In this document: piece by piece, positions 1 to 7,828 of the stretch
How positions within the stretch are numbered: the first letter of the stretch is position 1
How the letters are laid out: every line of letters starts with the position of its first letter
Origin: an uncultured Lachnospiraceae bacterium
GTDB taxonomy: Bacteria > Bacillota > Clostridia > Lachnospirales > Lachnospiraceae
Reading direction: 5' to 3'
NCBI GenBank assembly: GCA_947165275.1
Contig: CAMUZQ010000016.1
Location: 1-43,139, forward strand
DNA length: 43,139 nt
Notes under the pieces: generated by a model
The model's input: the letters and a program-made list of their open reading frames with translations, nothing else
Databases searched by the model: none
Told to the model about the DNA's origin: nothing
Program-made: the position numbers and the translations under genes

Positions 1-30
1 AAAGAAACACATGACCACCTCCAAGCCAAA
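1..30 (-). other. Possible start of a gene leaving the window
   Basis: On the minus strand an ATG at 12-10 opens a frame (Met-Cys-Phe-Phe) that runs off the left edge. It is preceded by GGAGGTGG four to five bases upstream, a strong ribosome-binding-like sequence. Nothing more of the gene is present, so this is only a hint that a coding region begins here. The rest of 31-180 holds no gene or structure I can recognise. Confidence 0.2.
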
Positions 31-180
31 AACACAATCGCAATAAAGTATACTTAATTGTTTTCGGCTTGCGCGGACGGCCGCACCGCTTAGGCTCCTT
101 ACGTCTCGACTGTTGTTCGCTTGAGCAACCGGATCCCCATTACAATATCAGCTGCTGATCATTCAAAATATATTACCTGC

Positions 181-501
181 TCATAATCGTTCTCTGATAA
201 ACACAGTATCGATTTCAGATGTGGTCATCATCACCGATTCCTGGTGAAAGAAGACACACAGATCCTTTGCGACCTCTCTGGCTACGTGTTCGTCCACATC
301 GATCAATGAAAGTATCAGTGTCTGTTCCTGCGTATAATCCCCGTTTTCGAAAAAAAATCCGCCTTCTGACACGGTAAATGAAAAAGGAACATGATATCTG
401 AAACACACATTCTTCAGGATCGAAAAATAAATAGAGATATCATATTTCTGGCTTAGCGTATCCATATCGTTGAGCCCGACATAGAGCTTGATTTCTTTCA
501 A
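181..501 (-). CDS. Small conserved-looking protein of unknown function (106 aa)
   Basis: A 106-residue soluble protein with no signal peptide or membrane segment. It opens with KLYVGLND and contains a run of beta-strand-like hydrophobic residues followed by a QESVMMT motif. This layout (a GLND opening and a QES segment near the C-terminus) resembles small Clostridia proteins usually left as hypothetical and is loosely reminiscent of DUF3574; that link is from memory and weak. The start is TTG at 501, chosen because AAAGGA lies about nine bases upstream; the ATG inside that upstream sequence is out of frame. The gene stands alone, separated from gpmI by 288 bp holding two repeats and a terminator. 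No function can be assigned. Confidence 0.6.
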   Translation of the reverse strand: MKEIKLYVGLNDMDTLSQKYDISIYFSILKNVCFRYHVPFSFTVSEGGFFFENGDYTQEQTLILSLIDVDEHVAREVAKDLCVFFHQESVMMTTSEIDTVFIRERL

Positions 502-549
502 AACAGATCATCCTTTCTTTTTCTTTACGACAAAAACGTAAACGGTTGG

Positions 550-578
550 CTTAGGAACTGTTACAGAATAACTTTACA
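550..578. repeat. Interspersed repeat, copy 1 (TTAGGAACTGTT type)
   Basis: The plus strand reads CTTAGGAACTGTTACAG followed by AATAACTTTACA. Apart from single-base shifts this matches 41530-41557 near the other end of the window, in the same orientation and likewise intergenic. In this copy GTTAC and GTAAC can pair across the element. It lies upstream of the small gene at 181-501, so it could sit in that gene's promoter region. Confidence 0.6.
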
Positions 579-671
579 CTTGTAACGTACACTTCATCTT
601 GTCGTTTACAGGCAAATGGAGCCACTACGCATAAAACAATCATAAAGGCCGGATCAACAAAATATCAAAAG

Positions 672-718
672 TATGACTTTTTGCGGATGATTTCCGATTT
701 TGTCCGCAAAAAGTCATA
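672..718. repeat. Perfect 16-bp inverted repeat with TTTCCGATTTT loop
   Basis: Arms at 672-687 and 703-718 are perfectly complementary over 16 bp (TATGACTTTTTGCGGA and its complement). They flank a 15-base loop containing TTTCCGATTTT. The same loop sequence occurs in a different-stem hairpin at 6586-6619. Neither arm ends in a clean T-run beyond the palindrome, so it is not an ordinary terminator. It lies downstream of the gpmI terminator on the minus strand. Confidence 0.75.
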
Positions 719-727
719 GATTCTAAT

Positions 728-754
728 AAAGGCACAGAGTTCCTCTGTGCCTTT
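728..754 (-). terminator. Rho-independent-type terminator of gpmI
   Basis: Perfect 12-bp inverted repeat, AAAGGCACAGAG and CTCTGTGCCTTT, around a 3-base loop, 35 bp beyond the gpmI stop codon. The T-run after the stem is short (TTTATT), so termination strength is uncertain. The stem itself is unmistakable. Confidence 0.75.
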
Positions 755-789
755 AACCCCTCGTACGCTCTCCGCCTGAATACGGCCCT

Positions 790-2382
790 TTATTTCTTAA
801 CCAGCAATGACTGTCCCGTCATCTCGGCAGGCTGCGGGAGCCCCATGACCTCCAGGAGGGTCGGAGCGATATCGCAGAGCTTGCCTCCCTCTCTGAGAGT
901 ATATGAATCATCATAATTAAAGAGAATGAAGGGAACAGGATTTGTCGTATGCGCCGTATGAGGCTCTCCGGTCTCATAATTCACCATCTGCTCCGCATTA
1001 CCATGATCAGCGCAGATGAAAAGCACTCCGTCCATCTTCTTTACCGCATCGACAGCAGCGCCGACGCACTGATCAACCCTTTCAACTGCCTTTATGGCGG
1101 CATCGAGCACACCGGTATGGCCCACCATATCAGGATTGGCAAAATTGATTATTATCACATCATATTCCCCTGAGGTAATGGCAGCATCCAGCTTCTCCGA
1201 TACCTCGGGAGCACTCATCTCAGGCTGAAGATCATAGGTCGCGACAGCAGGTGAATTCACAAGCGTCCTGTCCTCTCCCTTATTGGGCTCCTCTATACCG
1301 CCGTTAAAGAAGAATGTAACATGCGCATACTTTTCGGTCTCCGCGATACGCAGCTGCTTAAGACCGTTATCTGCTAGATATTCACCAAGGGTATTTACGA
1401 TCTCCTCCTTCTTGAAGGCCACATATTTATTCGGTATCGTCTCGTCATAATCCTTGAAGCAGACATATGTCAGAGGCATGAAGCCATTTGCGCGCTTAAG
1501 GCTGGCTATAGTCTTCGTATCGGAAGGATCGCCCCCCTGAGCCTTGATATCCTCATCCGAGAAGCAGAAGGCCTTGGTGATCTCCCTGGCCCTGTCAGGA
1601 CGGAAATTAAAGAATATGACCGAATCCTTTGGCTTGACTACAGAAACCGGTGAACCGTCCTCATTCGTTATGACTGTAGGAAGAACAAATTCGTCCGTAA
1701 CATCCTTATCATAAGAATCCTGCATCGCCTGTATGGGATCAACAGCCTTCACTCCCTCGCCGAGAACAAGGCTGTCATATGCCTTCTGGATGCGGTCCCA
1801 GTTATTGTCCCTGTCCATGGCATAATAACGGCCCGAAAGAGAAGCCACCCTGCCTACGCCGATCTCCACGGTCTTGTCTATAAGCTGCTGGAGATAATCC
1901 TTTCCCGATGCAGGCGGTGTATCCCTGCCGTCAAAGAAAGGATGCAGATAAACCCTCTCGAAATTCTCCTTCCTGCACAGCTCGAGCAGACCGTACAGAT
2001 GCGTATTATGGCTGTGAACTCCTCCATCCGAGAGCAGTCCCCAGATATGAAGATCGGAATCATTCTCCTTGCAGTTATTTATAGCTCTTAAAAGCTCCTC
2101 ATTCTTAAAGAATGTCCCCTCCTCGATATACTTCGTGATCAGGGTAAGATCCTGATAGATGATACGGCCGGAGCCTATGTTCATATGGCCGACCTCGGAA
2201 TTTCCCATCTGGCCGTCGGGAAGACCTACTGCAAGGCCCGAAGCATAGCCCTTCTGAAAGGGGCACTCCGCCATAAGCTTATCCATGACAGGCGTATCTG
2301 CCATGTATACCGCATTTGAATCATGGTTGTCTGACAGGCCATAGCCGTCAAGTACCATTAAAACTACTGGTTTTTGTCTCAT
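790..2382 (-). CDS. gpmI: 2,3-bisphosphoglycerate-independent phosphoglycerate mutase
   Basis: Interconverts 3- and 2-phosphoglycerate in glycolysis and gluconeogenesis using two metal ions (normally Mn2+) and a phosphoserine intermediate. The N-terminal metal site LDGYG (Asp12) and catalytic Ser62 in GNSEVGH are present, followed by DGRDTPP, NFRPDRARE, the GHTG segment and the C-terminal metal ligands in ADHGNAEQ. At 530 residues it is slightly longer than the usual 510 or so; the extra length lies around residues 280-310, between the phosphatase-like and transferase parts. Its start overlaps the preceding DUF4250 gene by 35 bp, so the two are probably cotranscribed and translationally coupled. 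The terminator at 728-754 closes the unit. Identification is secure. Confidence 0.97.
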   Translation of the reverse strand: MRQKPVVLMVLDGYGLSDNHDSNAVYMADTPVMDKLMAECPFQKGYASGLAVGLPDGQMGNSEVGHMNIGSGRIIYQDLTLITKYIEEGTFFKNEELLRAINNCKENDSDLHIWGLLSDGGVHSHNTHLYGLLELCRKENFERVYLHPFFDGRDTPPASGKDYLQQLIDKTVEIGVGRVASLSGRYYAMDRDNNWDRIQKAYDSLVLGEGVKAVDPIQAMQDSYDKDVTDEFVLPTVITNEDGSPVSVVKPKDSVIFFNFRPDRAREITKAFCFSDEDIKAQGGDPSDTKTIASLKRANGFMPLTYVCFKDYDETIPNKYVAFKKEEIVNTLGEYLADNGLKQLRIAETEKYAHVTFFFNGGIEEPNKGEDRTLVNSPAVATYDLQPEMSAPEVSEKLDAAITSGEYDVIIINFANPDMVGHTGVLDAAIKAVERVDQCVGAAVDAVKKMDGVLFICADHGNAEQMVNYETGEPHTAHTTNPVPFILFNYDDSYTLREGGKLCDIAPTLLEVMGLPQPAEMTGQSLLVKK

Positions 2383-2578
2383 GTCTACCTCCGTTTACTT
2401 TATGACTGATAAATCTTTTTGCTCCTTCATCATATATGAAGCCTGCCAGATCAAGGCGCTCCCTGATCTCAGCCTCATCAAAGCCCTCGCTTGATGCCAT
2501 ATCCCCAAGGTCCTCGTATCTGTCCCTGAGTCCCGTATTTATATAACTCAAAAGCATGTTTGGATCCTTTGGTATCAT
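2348..2578 (-). CDS. DUF4250 family small protein
   Basis: A 76-residue protein opening MIPKDPNMLLSYINTGLRD, the hallmark of the DUF4250 family of small Firmicute proteins of unknown function. The family usually ends near residue 57-60 after a segment like GFIYDEGAKRFI. Here about 15 further residues run into the start of gpmI, giving a 35-bp overlap. AAGGAG lies eight bases before the ATG at 2578; a second ATG five bases upstream is out of frame. A weak extended -10 (TGATATTAT) occurs in the 69-bp gap upstream. No biochemical role is known to me. Confidence 0.85.
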   Translation of the reverse strand: MIPKDPNMLLSYINTGLRDRYEDLGDMASSEGFDEAEIRERLDLAGFIYDEGAKRFISHKVNGGRHETKTSSFNGT

Positions 2579-2647
2579 TTCATCCGCTCCTTAAACCGTA
2601 TCGCTTATAATATCACAACCGCCGCGGGTTTTCCATGATCTCCGCAT

Positions 2648-4546
2648 TCATTTTCTGTTCATTTTCCTGACGGCATTTATGAAGTCCGACTCAGGCATGG
2701 GTCTGGCAAAATAGTATCCCTGGATGAAATCCACACCGAGACGCTCCATCTCCTTGAGCTGCTCTGCAGTCTCCACTCCTTCTGCCACAGTCTCGGCTCC
2801 GATCTGCTGGATCATATCTGCTGAGCTCTCAAGCAGGGTCATGGCATTTCTCCGCCCCTGCTCTGTATCCATGACAAAGGGGGACTGTACTATCGTCTTG
2901 TCCAGCTTGATGATGTCAAAGGGCATCATTATGATACGGGAGAGTGATGAATATCCCGTACCGAAATCATCCAGCGAGAAATTAAAGCCAAGCTGCGACA
3001 GCTTCATCACATTTGCTTCCACAACACCGGTAAAGGTATCATCCGAGGTCTCTGTTATCTCCAGATTGATCTGTGAAGGATGAACATGATACATTTCCGC
3101 AAATCCCGTAAGCTTGCCGGAAATATCATCCTGAAGCATGTCTGAAACCGACAGGTTAAGCTCTATATATTTAAGGCCCAGCTCACTGATATTTCTTCCG
3201 GAGATCATCCTGCAGACCTGCTGGATCACATAATCGTCTATTTCCACTATCGAGCCGTTATTCTCCGCCACTGTGATGAAAACATCAGGCGGTATGAACT
3301 TATCTCCGTCATGAAGCCTGAGCAGCGCCTCTGCCGAAACAAACCGCTTTTCCTTCAGCGAATATATAGGCTGATAATACACCTCCAGATTGCCGTCCTC
3401 GACTGCATGTCTGACCTTCTCGTCAACCTGGCGCATATACTCCTCCGTGCTCAGGTCCAGACTCTCCAGATCCACCACACTCTTGCCGTACAGTCTTCCC
3501 TCCCTGACCGCCACATGGATCAGATCCATGAGCGCATTACCGTCCGGCGCCATTTCCGGCAGATCTATAAGGCAGGTGGAATAAGGAAGCTCCATCTCAT
3601 AGGCATCATTTCCGAAGGTGGACTCAAACCTGCTTATCAGAGCCTCCTGGATAACCTCCATCTCCTCCCTGCTGCCCTTTTCGGTAAGGATCGCATATAT
3701 TCCCTGCTTCAGCTTGAATACAGAAGCACCGTTTGCCACCCTTTTTATCTCACTTATCACGGACTGTCTCAATTTAAGCTCATTCACCTCTCCCAGAAGT
3801 CTCAGGAAGGCCTCGCTTCCATGTATCATAAGGAGAACCATGCTGACCTTTCCGCCATGCCGTCTCATATAATAATACCGCCTGCGCATCTCATCCTTAA
3901 AGGTCTCCAGGCCGAGAAGACCTGTGTCCGCGTCAAACTGCTCCTCCGGATCCTTCAGACTGAAAAATACCTCTGCAAGCAAAAGCGAAATGGCAAACCT
4001 CTGGACTATGAGCTCGGGTATGATCAGCTCCGTTATGGTCGCCGCCATCGTAAGCGTCAGCATTATGCAAAGCATAAAAGTACGTTCAGTGGGGCCGTTT
4101 TTCTTATAGAAAATGAGAATGTTTATTCCCGTGATAAAAAGCAGCATATCACAGCTGTAGGCCAGAGTCCTGAATACAGGCGAGACCCCGAAGGCGGCAA
4201 GCAGTATGAAAACTATATCAAGGGCAAGCGGAAGCCCGACAGAGACCACCAGCTTAAACGCGCCTATGTTATAGGCTCTGTTGAAATACATAAAAAGTAT
4301 GAGAAGCGCGATACTGATGGCTGTAAGCATCCAGGAGGCGATATAATATGCAATGGTAAGCTCGAACCTGTTCAGTGGATGCAGATAATAAATTATGCTC
4401 ATGCCTGAAGACAGTATCCCGCAGAAAAGGGAGGCGAATACGATGGTATTGTCCTCAACCTTATTGAGTCTCTGGATAAAAAAGGCATATGTAAGGCAGC
4501 TGAGGATAACAAAAGCCGAGATATCAAAGTAATAACCCGACACCAT
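2648..4546 (-). CDS. Membrane-bound c-di-GMP phosphodiesterase (EAL), probably active
   Basis: A 632-residue protein. Residues 1 to about 200 hold six or seven hydrophobic helices resembling a 7TM sensor. Next comes a degenerate GGDEF-like domain (about 205-345) opening with DADTGLLGLETF but lacking a GGDEF signature, then an EAL domain (about 370-630). The EAL domain keeps the motifs needed for hydrolysis of c-di-GMP to pGpG: EALLR, NLS, EITE, DDFGTGYSS, the lysine in IIKLDK and EGVE. It should therefore lower c-di-GMP from the inner face of the membrane. Its start overlaps the stop of the upstream EAL-like gene by 23 bp, so the two are made together. What the membrane domain senses cannot be told. 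Confidence 0.9.
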   Translation of the reverse strand: MVSGYYFDISAFVILSCLTYAFFIQRLNKVEDNTIVFASLFCGILSSGMSIIYYLHPLNRFELTIAYYIASWMLTAISIALLILFMYFNRAYNIGAFKLVVSVGLPLALDIVFILLAAFGVSPVFRTLAYSCDMLLFITGINILIFYKKNGPTERTFMLCIMLTLTMAATITELIIPELIVQRFAISLLLAEVFFSLKDPEEQFDADTGLLGLETFKDEMRRRYYYMRRHGGKVSMVLLMIHGSEAFLRLLGEVNELKLRQSVISEIKRVANGASVFKLKQGIYAILTEKGSREEMEVIQEALISRFESTFGNDAYEMELPYSTCLIDLPEMAPDGNALMDLIHVAVREGRLYGKSVVDLESLDLSTEEYMRQVDEKVRHAVEDGNLEVYYQPIYSLKEKRFVSAEALLRLHDGDKFIPPDVFITVAENNGSIVEIDDYVIQQVCRMISGRNISELGLKYIELNLSVSDMLQDDISGKLTGFAEMYHVHPSQINLEITETSDDTFTGVVEANVMKLSQLGFNFSLDDFGTGYSSLSRIIMMPFDIIKLDKTIVQSPFVMDTEQGRRNAMTLLESSADMIQQIGAETVAEGVETAEQLKEMERLGVDFIQGYYFARPMPESDFINAVRKMNRK

Positions 4547-6485
4547 GCTCTTCCCTCCTTTCCTTCATAAACCTGATAAGATCCGCCCCGGAAAGAAACC
4601 TTGAGAGCTCGAAGCCCTGAAGCTTATCCACGCCCACACTTATCGCATAGCTCTCAAGCTCCTCGCTGTCTATACCGGACGCCTTTATCCCTATGGAAAG
4701 ATTCTTCATCATGTCCACAGCGCATCTGATAAGTGTATCCGCCTTCTTTGAGACCGGAGCCGATGAAAGCAGATCCCTGTTAAGCGCCACCTCTCTCAGA
4801 TGCATCTTAAGCATCATCTCTGCATCGGTGTACCCGTTTCCGTAGTCCAGGAGCATAAAGGAAAAACCGGCTTCATGGAGGGCCCTTATATTCTCCTCAA
4901 GGGCGTAATTATAATTGATCATCGTATTTTCCGATATCTCAAGGGTCACAAACCCGGGATCGACACCGATATCCAGCGCCGTATCCAGCACCCAGGCCGC
5001 TGCGCTCCTCATCAGCAGGAAGGCATTTGGAACAGGTATCGCATATTCATTGATATCAGTCCCGGTAAGCCCCGAATCATGAATGAACTGGAAGCAGACT
5101 CTGAAAATATGCTTGATTATCGGCACCGCGGTACCATTATCCTCAGCTATCGGATAATACTCGCCGGGAGCTATCATCCCGAACTCGGGACTTTCGATCA
5201 TAGGCTTGAGCTCAACCGAATCAAACCTTCCTGTTCCCGCTGATCTGATGGGCTGATACTTGAAATTAAAGCTCTCCTCCGTTATCGCATTGTGAAGGAG
5301 CCCGTCTATGCTGCTCCTGCGTTTGTCCTGATCCAGGTCTATGCTTTCCACATTGATGACATGCTTCATACGGTGCCGGCTTTTATCACCGAAAAGGGTT
5401 ATCATCCTTTTAAGCTCCTCCGTATCCTTCACATCATCGGGACAGCATACATACATAGAGCATTCAAAAAGGGTGATCGCATACCTGCTGGTATTGAACG
5501 GAGCCGCAAATCTCTCCCTGATCGTTTTCATTAACTCCGGATGGGTAAGGGAAGCCCCTTCCTTTATCAGGACGGCGAATATGTCCCTGTCCAGCCTGTA
5601 GGCCACGGCATTCTTCGAAATTCTCTCAAAAAACTCCGCCGATCTTAAAAGAAGCTCCGAGGCCGCCTCATATCCTATACTGTTGTCCAGGAAATCGATA
5701 TTATCAAGCGACACGATGACCATTCTGGCCCCTCTTTTGCGCCTTATCCTTATGGCCGTATTCACATAGAAGGCATAATCATTCTGAAGTCCCGTATCCG
5801 AATCAATATAATCCCCGGGTCTCTCTATGGTGATATAAAGTATCAGGAGCTCCACAGCATTAAAAAAGCACTCCACCTTGAGATTTCCGTCATAGAGCTG
5901 AAGAAAAATCCCGACGGCAGCGAAAAAAGCAAATGCCAGGAATGAGATGAAAACCGATGTGCGTATATTCTCCCGGTACATCAGGACATAATTCACTGCA
6001 ACAACCGTATACCATACCGCCACAAGGTAAAATACCCACATATAGTCCCCGCGGTAGTATCTCCCGGCTCTGAAATAAAAAAGTCCGTTATTGAGAGGTG
6101 TGACCGCAAGCACCGTATACGCCGCTACCACAGGCCCGTATGAAAGCAGGGTATCTGATATGCTGGATGAATCAATATTTAATACAACCTTTACATACTG
6201 GTAAAAGACAGCCGAAGAGGAAATATGAAAAAGCATGTAGAGAAATGTCGATACATACATGATCTCTCTTTGCGAAAAAAAACCGTACGTGCCGTAAAGC
6301 ACACCGTTTTGTCCGATGCTCGAGCACAGAGATGTCAGGGCCGAAACCAGGACTGTACACAAAAGATAAAGGAATATTCTGTTTTGCTGAAGCCGCATAC
6401 TCCTGTGTGCTATCATGGTCAGAAGGATCAGAAAGCTCAGGATGCAGGCATTTATGTCAAAATATATAATACTCAAATCAGCCAT
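4524..6485 (-). CDS. Membrane EAL-like protein with degenerate active site
   Basis: A 653-residue paralogue of the next gene with the same plan: about seven N-terminal membrane helices (1-215), a degenerate GGDEF-like domain (about 225-360, with LDRDIF where GGDEF would be) and a C-terminal EAL fold. Key EAL motifs are changed: VELKP replaces EALxR, LDYGNGY replaces DDFGTGY and SGIDSEE replaces the EGVE region, though EISE remains. Loss of the paired aspartate and the EAL glutamate context argues against phosphodiesterase activity. It may bind c-di-GMP or regulate its active partner. It overlaps that partner by 23 bp. Its 161-bp upstream gap is packed with hairpins. The start at 6485 has AAAGGA just upstream. 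Confidence 0.85.
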   Translation of the reverse strand: MADLSIIYFDINACILSFLILLTMIAHRSMRLQQNRIFLYLLCTVLVSALTSLCSSIGQNGVLYGTYGFFSQREIMYVSTFLYMLFHISSSAVFYQYVKVVLNIDSSSISDTLLSYGPVVAAYTVLAVTPLNNGLFYFRAGRYYRGDYMWVFYLVAVWYTVVAVNYVLMYRENIRTSVFISFLAFAFFAAVGIFLQLYDGNLKVECFFNAVELLILYITIERPGDYIDSDTGLQNDYAFYVNTAIRIRRKRGARMVIVSLDNIDFLDNSIGYEAASELLLRSAEFFERISKNAVAYRLDRDIFAVLIKEGASLTHPELMKTIRERFAAPFNTSRYAITLFECSMYVCCPDDVKDTEELKRMITLFGDKSRHRMKHVINVESIDLDQDKRRSSIDGLLHNAITEESFNFKYQPIRSAGTGRFDSVELKPMIESPEFGMIAPGEYYPIAEDNGTAVPIIKHIFRVCFQFIHDSGLTGTDINEYAIPVPNAFLLMRSAAAWVLDTALDIGVDPGFVTLEISENTMINYNYALEENIRALHEAGFSFMLLDYGNGYTDAEMMLKMHLREVALNRDLLSSAPVSKKADTLIRCAVDMMKNLSIGIKASGIDSEELESYAISVGVDKLQGFELSRFLSGADLIRFMKERREEHGVGLLL

Positions 6486-6504
6486 GATCCTTTAATAAAC
6501 AGAG

Positions 6505-6619
6505 TCTTGATTTTTATCGAAAAATCAAGAATCGTATTTGACCAGGTCCTTGCGAAGCAAGGGGCGTGTTTGGGCGAAGCCCAAATTCTTGTGTGCATTT
6601 CCGATTTTGCACACAAGAA
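6505..6619. repeat. Block of four consecutive hairpins
   Basis: Four inverted repeats lie within 115 bp. An 11-bp stem pairs 6505-6515 with 6520-6530. CCTTGC-GAA-GCAAGG spans 6548-6562. TTTGGGC-GAA-GCCCAAA spans 6569-6585. A 12-bp stem pairs 6586-6597 with 6608-6619 and has a loop containing TTTCCGATTT. The second and third contain GCGAAGC, a DNA mini-hairpin known to be very stable. The fourth shares its loop with the palindrome at 672-718. The block lies between the GT4 stop and the EAL-like start, so it would be 5' leader RNA for the EAL pair or 3' trailer RNA for the glycan operon. Confidence 0.8.
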
Positions 6620-6632
6620 GTCACATTTATTT

Positions 6633-6641
6633 ATTTTATCA
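6633..6641 (-). promoter_or_regulatory. Possible extended -10 promoter for the EAL gene pair
   Basis: TGATAAAAT on the minus strand, six bases after the GT4 stop codon, fits an extended -10 element (TGn plus TAAAAT). No good -35 is visible. If real, the EAL mRNA would begin near 6626 with a leader of about 140 bases containing all four hairpins. Confidence 0.3.
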
Positions 6642-6646
6642 TAAAA

Positions 6647-7828
6647 CTACTGTTCAAAGATAGCCTTTATTGCTTTGATCGAGCTTTCTTTTGAAAACCT
6701 TTCCGAAAAGCCGCTGATACCGTCAGCCTCATATGAAAATCCGTCCTCCCACCCGGTTACGGCATCGACTATATCACTGATCATATCATCATATGAGAGC
6801 AGCCTTCCCGTAAGCCCGTCAGATATCATCTCCGAAACACCTCCGATATCAGTGCCGATGACCGGTGTTTTGCAGCTGTAGGCCTCTGTTATTGCCACAG
6901 GCTCACCCTCATACCACCTGGTCGGGTAAATGAGCGCTTTTGAATCCCCCATAAGCTCCAGGATCTCCCTTCCCGGCAGCTCCCCGGCATATCTCACCTT
7001 ATCAAGCCCGTTGTCCCTTATATATCCTTCTGTATACTCCGACAGCTCCCCGGCCCCGCATATCAAAAGCTCCGGGGCCGTCTCTCCCATTTTGCCGCAG
7101 ATTTCCTTCCATGCCTCAAGAAGCTCCCTTATCCCCTTGCTTTCGGTAAGCCTTCCGGCATATATGAATCTGTTTTTCCTCTCCCCATAGGGGCTGGAGG
7201 GGCCTTCCTTCCCATATCCGTTTCGCTTTATGTAAACCATCCGGGGGTTCAGGCCTCTGATATGCTCCAGAAGCATCCTCCTCTGATGCTCTGAAACACA
7301 TACCAGCTTAACGTTTTGTGTCAATTCCCTCCGCAGCTTTTTAATATTTAAGGCAATGACTGCAGACAGCAGCCTGCTGTGCCTGTAGCAGCCATGCAGC
7401 ACAGAATTATGTAAACCACAAGGAAAGCTTCCCATACAATCCCTGCAGATCCTGCCCTTCCTGTAGCATATGCCATTCGGGCAGAGGAAACGGAAATTAT
7501 GGACAGTCTGTATCACAGGGATATTACAGAGCCTTCCCGCCTCATACGGGGCAGTCCCTCCTATCCACAGAGTATTATGAACCCAGATCACATCTGCTGA
7601 ATTCTGCTCAGCTATCCGCATAAGCTCCCGTCTTTGCCTTGAAGGATAAAGATAACCGGCCACGCTTTTGATCCTTGCTGCAGTCCCCATTCCGTCCAGT
7701 ATGCTGTTGGACATCATATAGGGGATGACCCTGTGCCCCATCTCCCTGAGCAGCCGGATATCACCGGCCACTACCCTGTCTTCACCTCCGGAGATCCTGT
7801 ATCTGCAGTGTACCACAAGGATATTCAA
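6647..7828 (-). CDS. GT4-family glycosyltransferase
   Basis: A 393-residue cytoplasmic or membrane-associated GT-B fold enzyme that probably adds a sugar to a lipid-linked glycan. The N-terminus has the glycine-rich loop HCRYRISGGED. The middle carries a cysteine cluster (CPNGICYRKGRICRDC, then PCGLHN and GCYRHSR) seen in a subgroup of these enzymes. The C-terminal nucleotide-sugar half shows FIYAGRLTESKGI, YPTRWYEGEP and the ITEAYSCKTPVIG segment with the expected acidic residue. Its ATG overlaps the stop of the ABC flippase gene by four bases (ATGA), so the two are translationally coupled. Acceptor and donor cannot be predicted. It is the last gene of the LCP-glmS operon. Confidence 0.9.
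   Translation of the reverse strand: MNILVVHCRYRISGGEDRVVAGDIRLLREMGHRVIPYMMSNSILDGMGTAARIKSVAGYLYPSRQRRELMRIAEQNSADVIWVHNTLWIGGTAPYEAGRLCNIPVIQTVHNFRFLCPNGICYRKGRICRDCMGSFPCGLHNSVLHGCYRHSRLLSAVIALNIKKLRRELTQNVKLVCVSEHQRRMLLEHIRGLNPRMVYIKRNGYGKEGPSSPYGERKNRFIYAGRLTESKGIRELLEAWKEICGKMGETAPELLICGAGELSEYTEGYIRDNGLDKVRYAGELPGREILELMGDSKALIYPTRWYEGEPVAITEAYSCKTPVIGTDIGGVSEMISDGLTGRLLSYDDMISDIVDAVTGWEDGFSYEADGISGFSERFSKESSIKAIKAIFEQ

Noticed and set aside
1-180. Left edge searched for RNA genes or attachment sites
   Set aside because: Only a short AAGTATACTT palindrome and a possible gene start at the very edge were seen; neither supports more.
3311-4408. A 365-codon plus-strand frame inside the EAL gene
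   Set aside because: It is antisense to a clearly real EAL protein, has no ribosome binding site and matches no family. It is a codon-usage shadow.
5126-5137. CCGCGGTACCAT, resembling the reverse of a T-box antiterminator
   Set aside because: It lies inside the degenerate EAL coding sequence, far from any amino-acid gene start, with no leader or terminator fold.
6486-6646. Hairpin block considered as a c-di-GMP riboswitch before the EAL genes
   Set aside because: No class I or II c-di-GMP aptamer consensus or receptor motif is seen. The stems are simple isolated hairpins.
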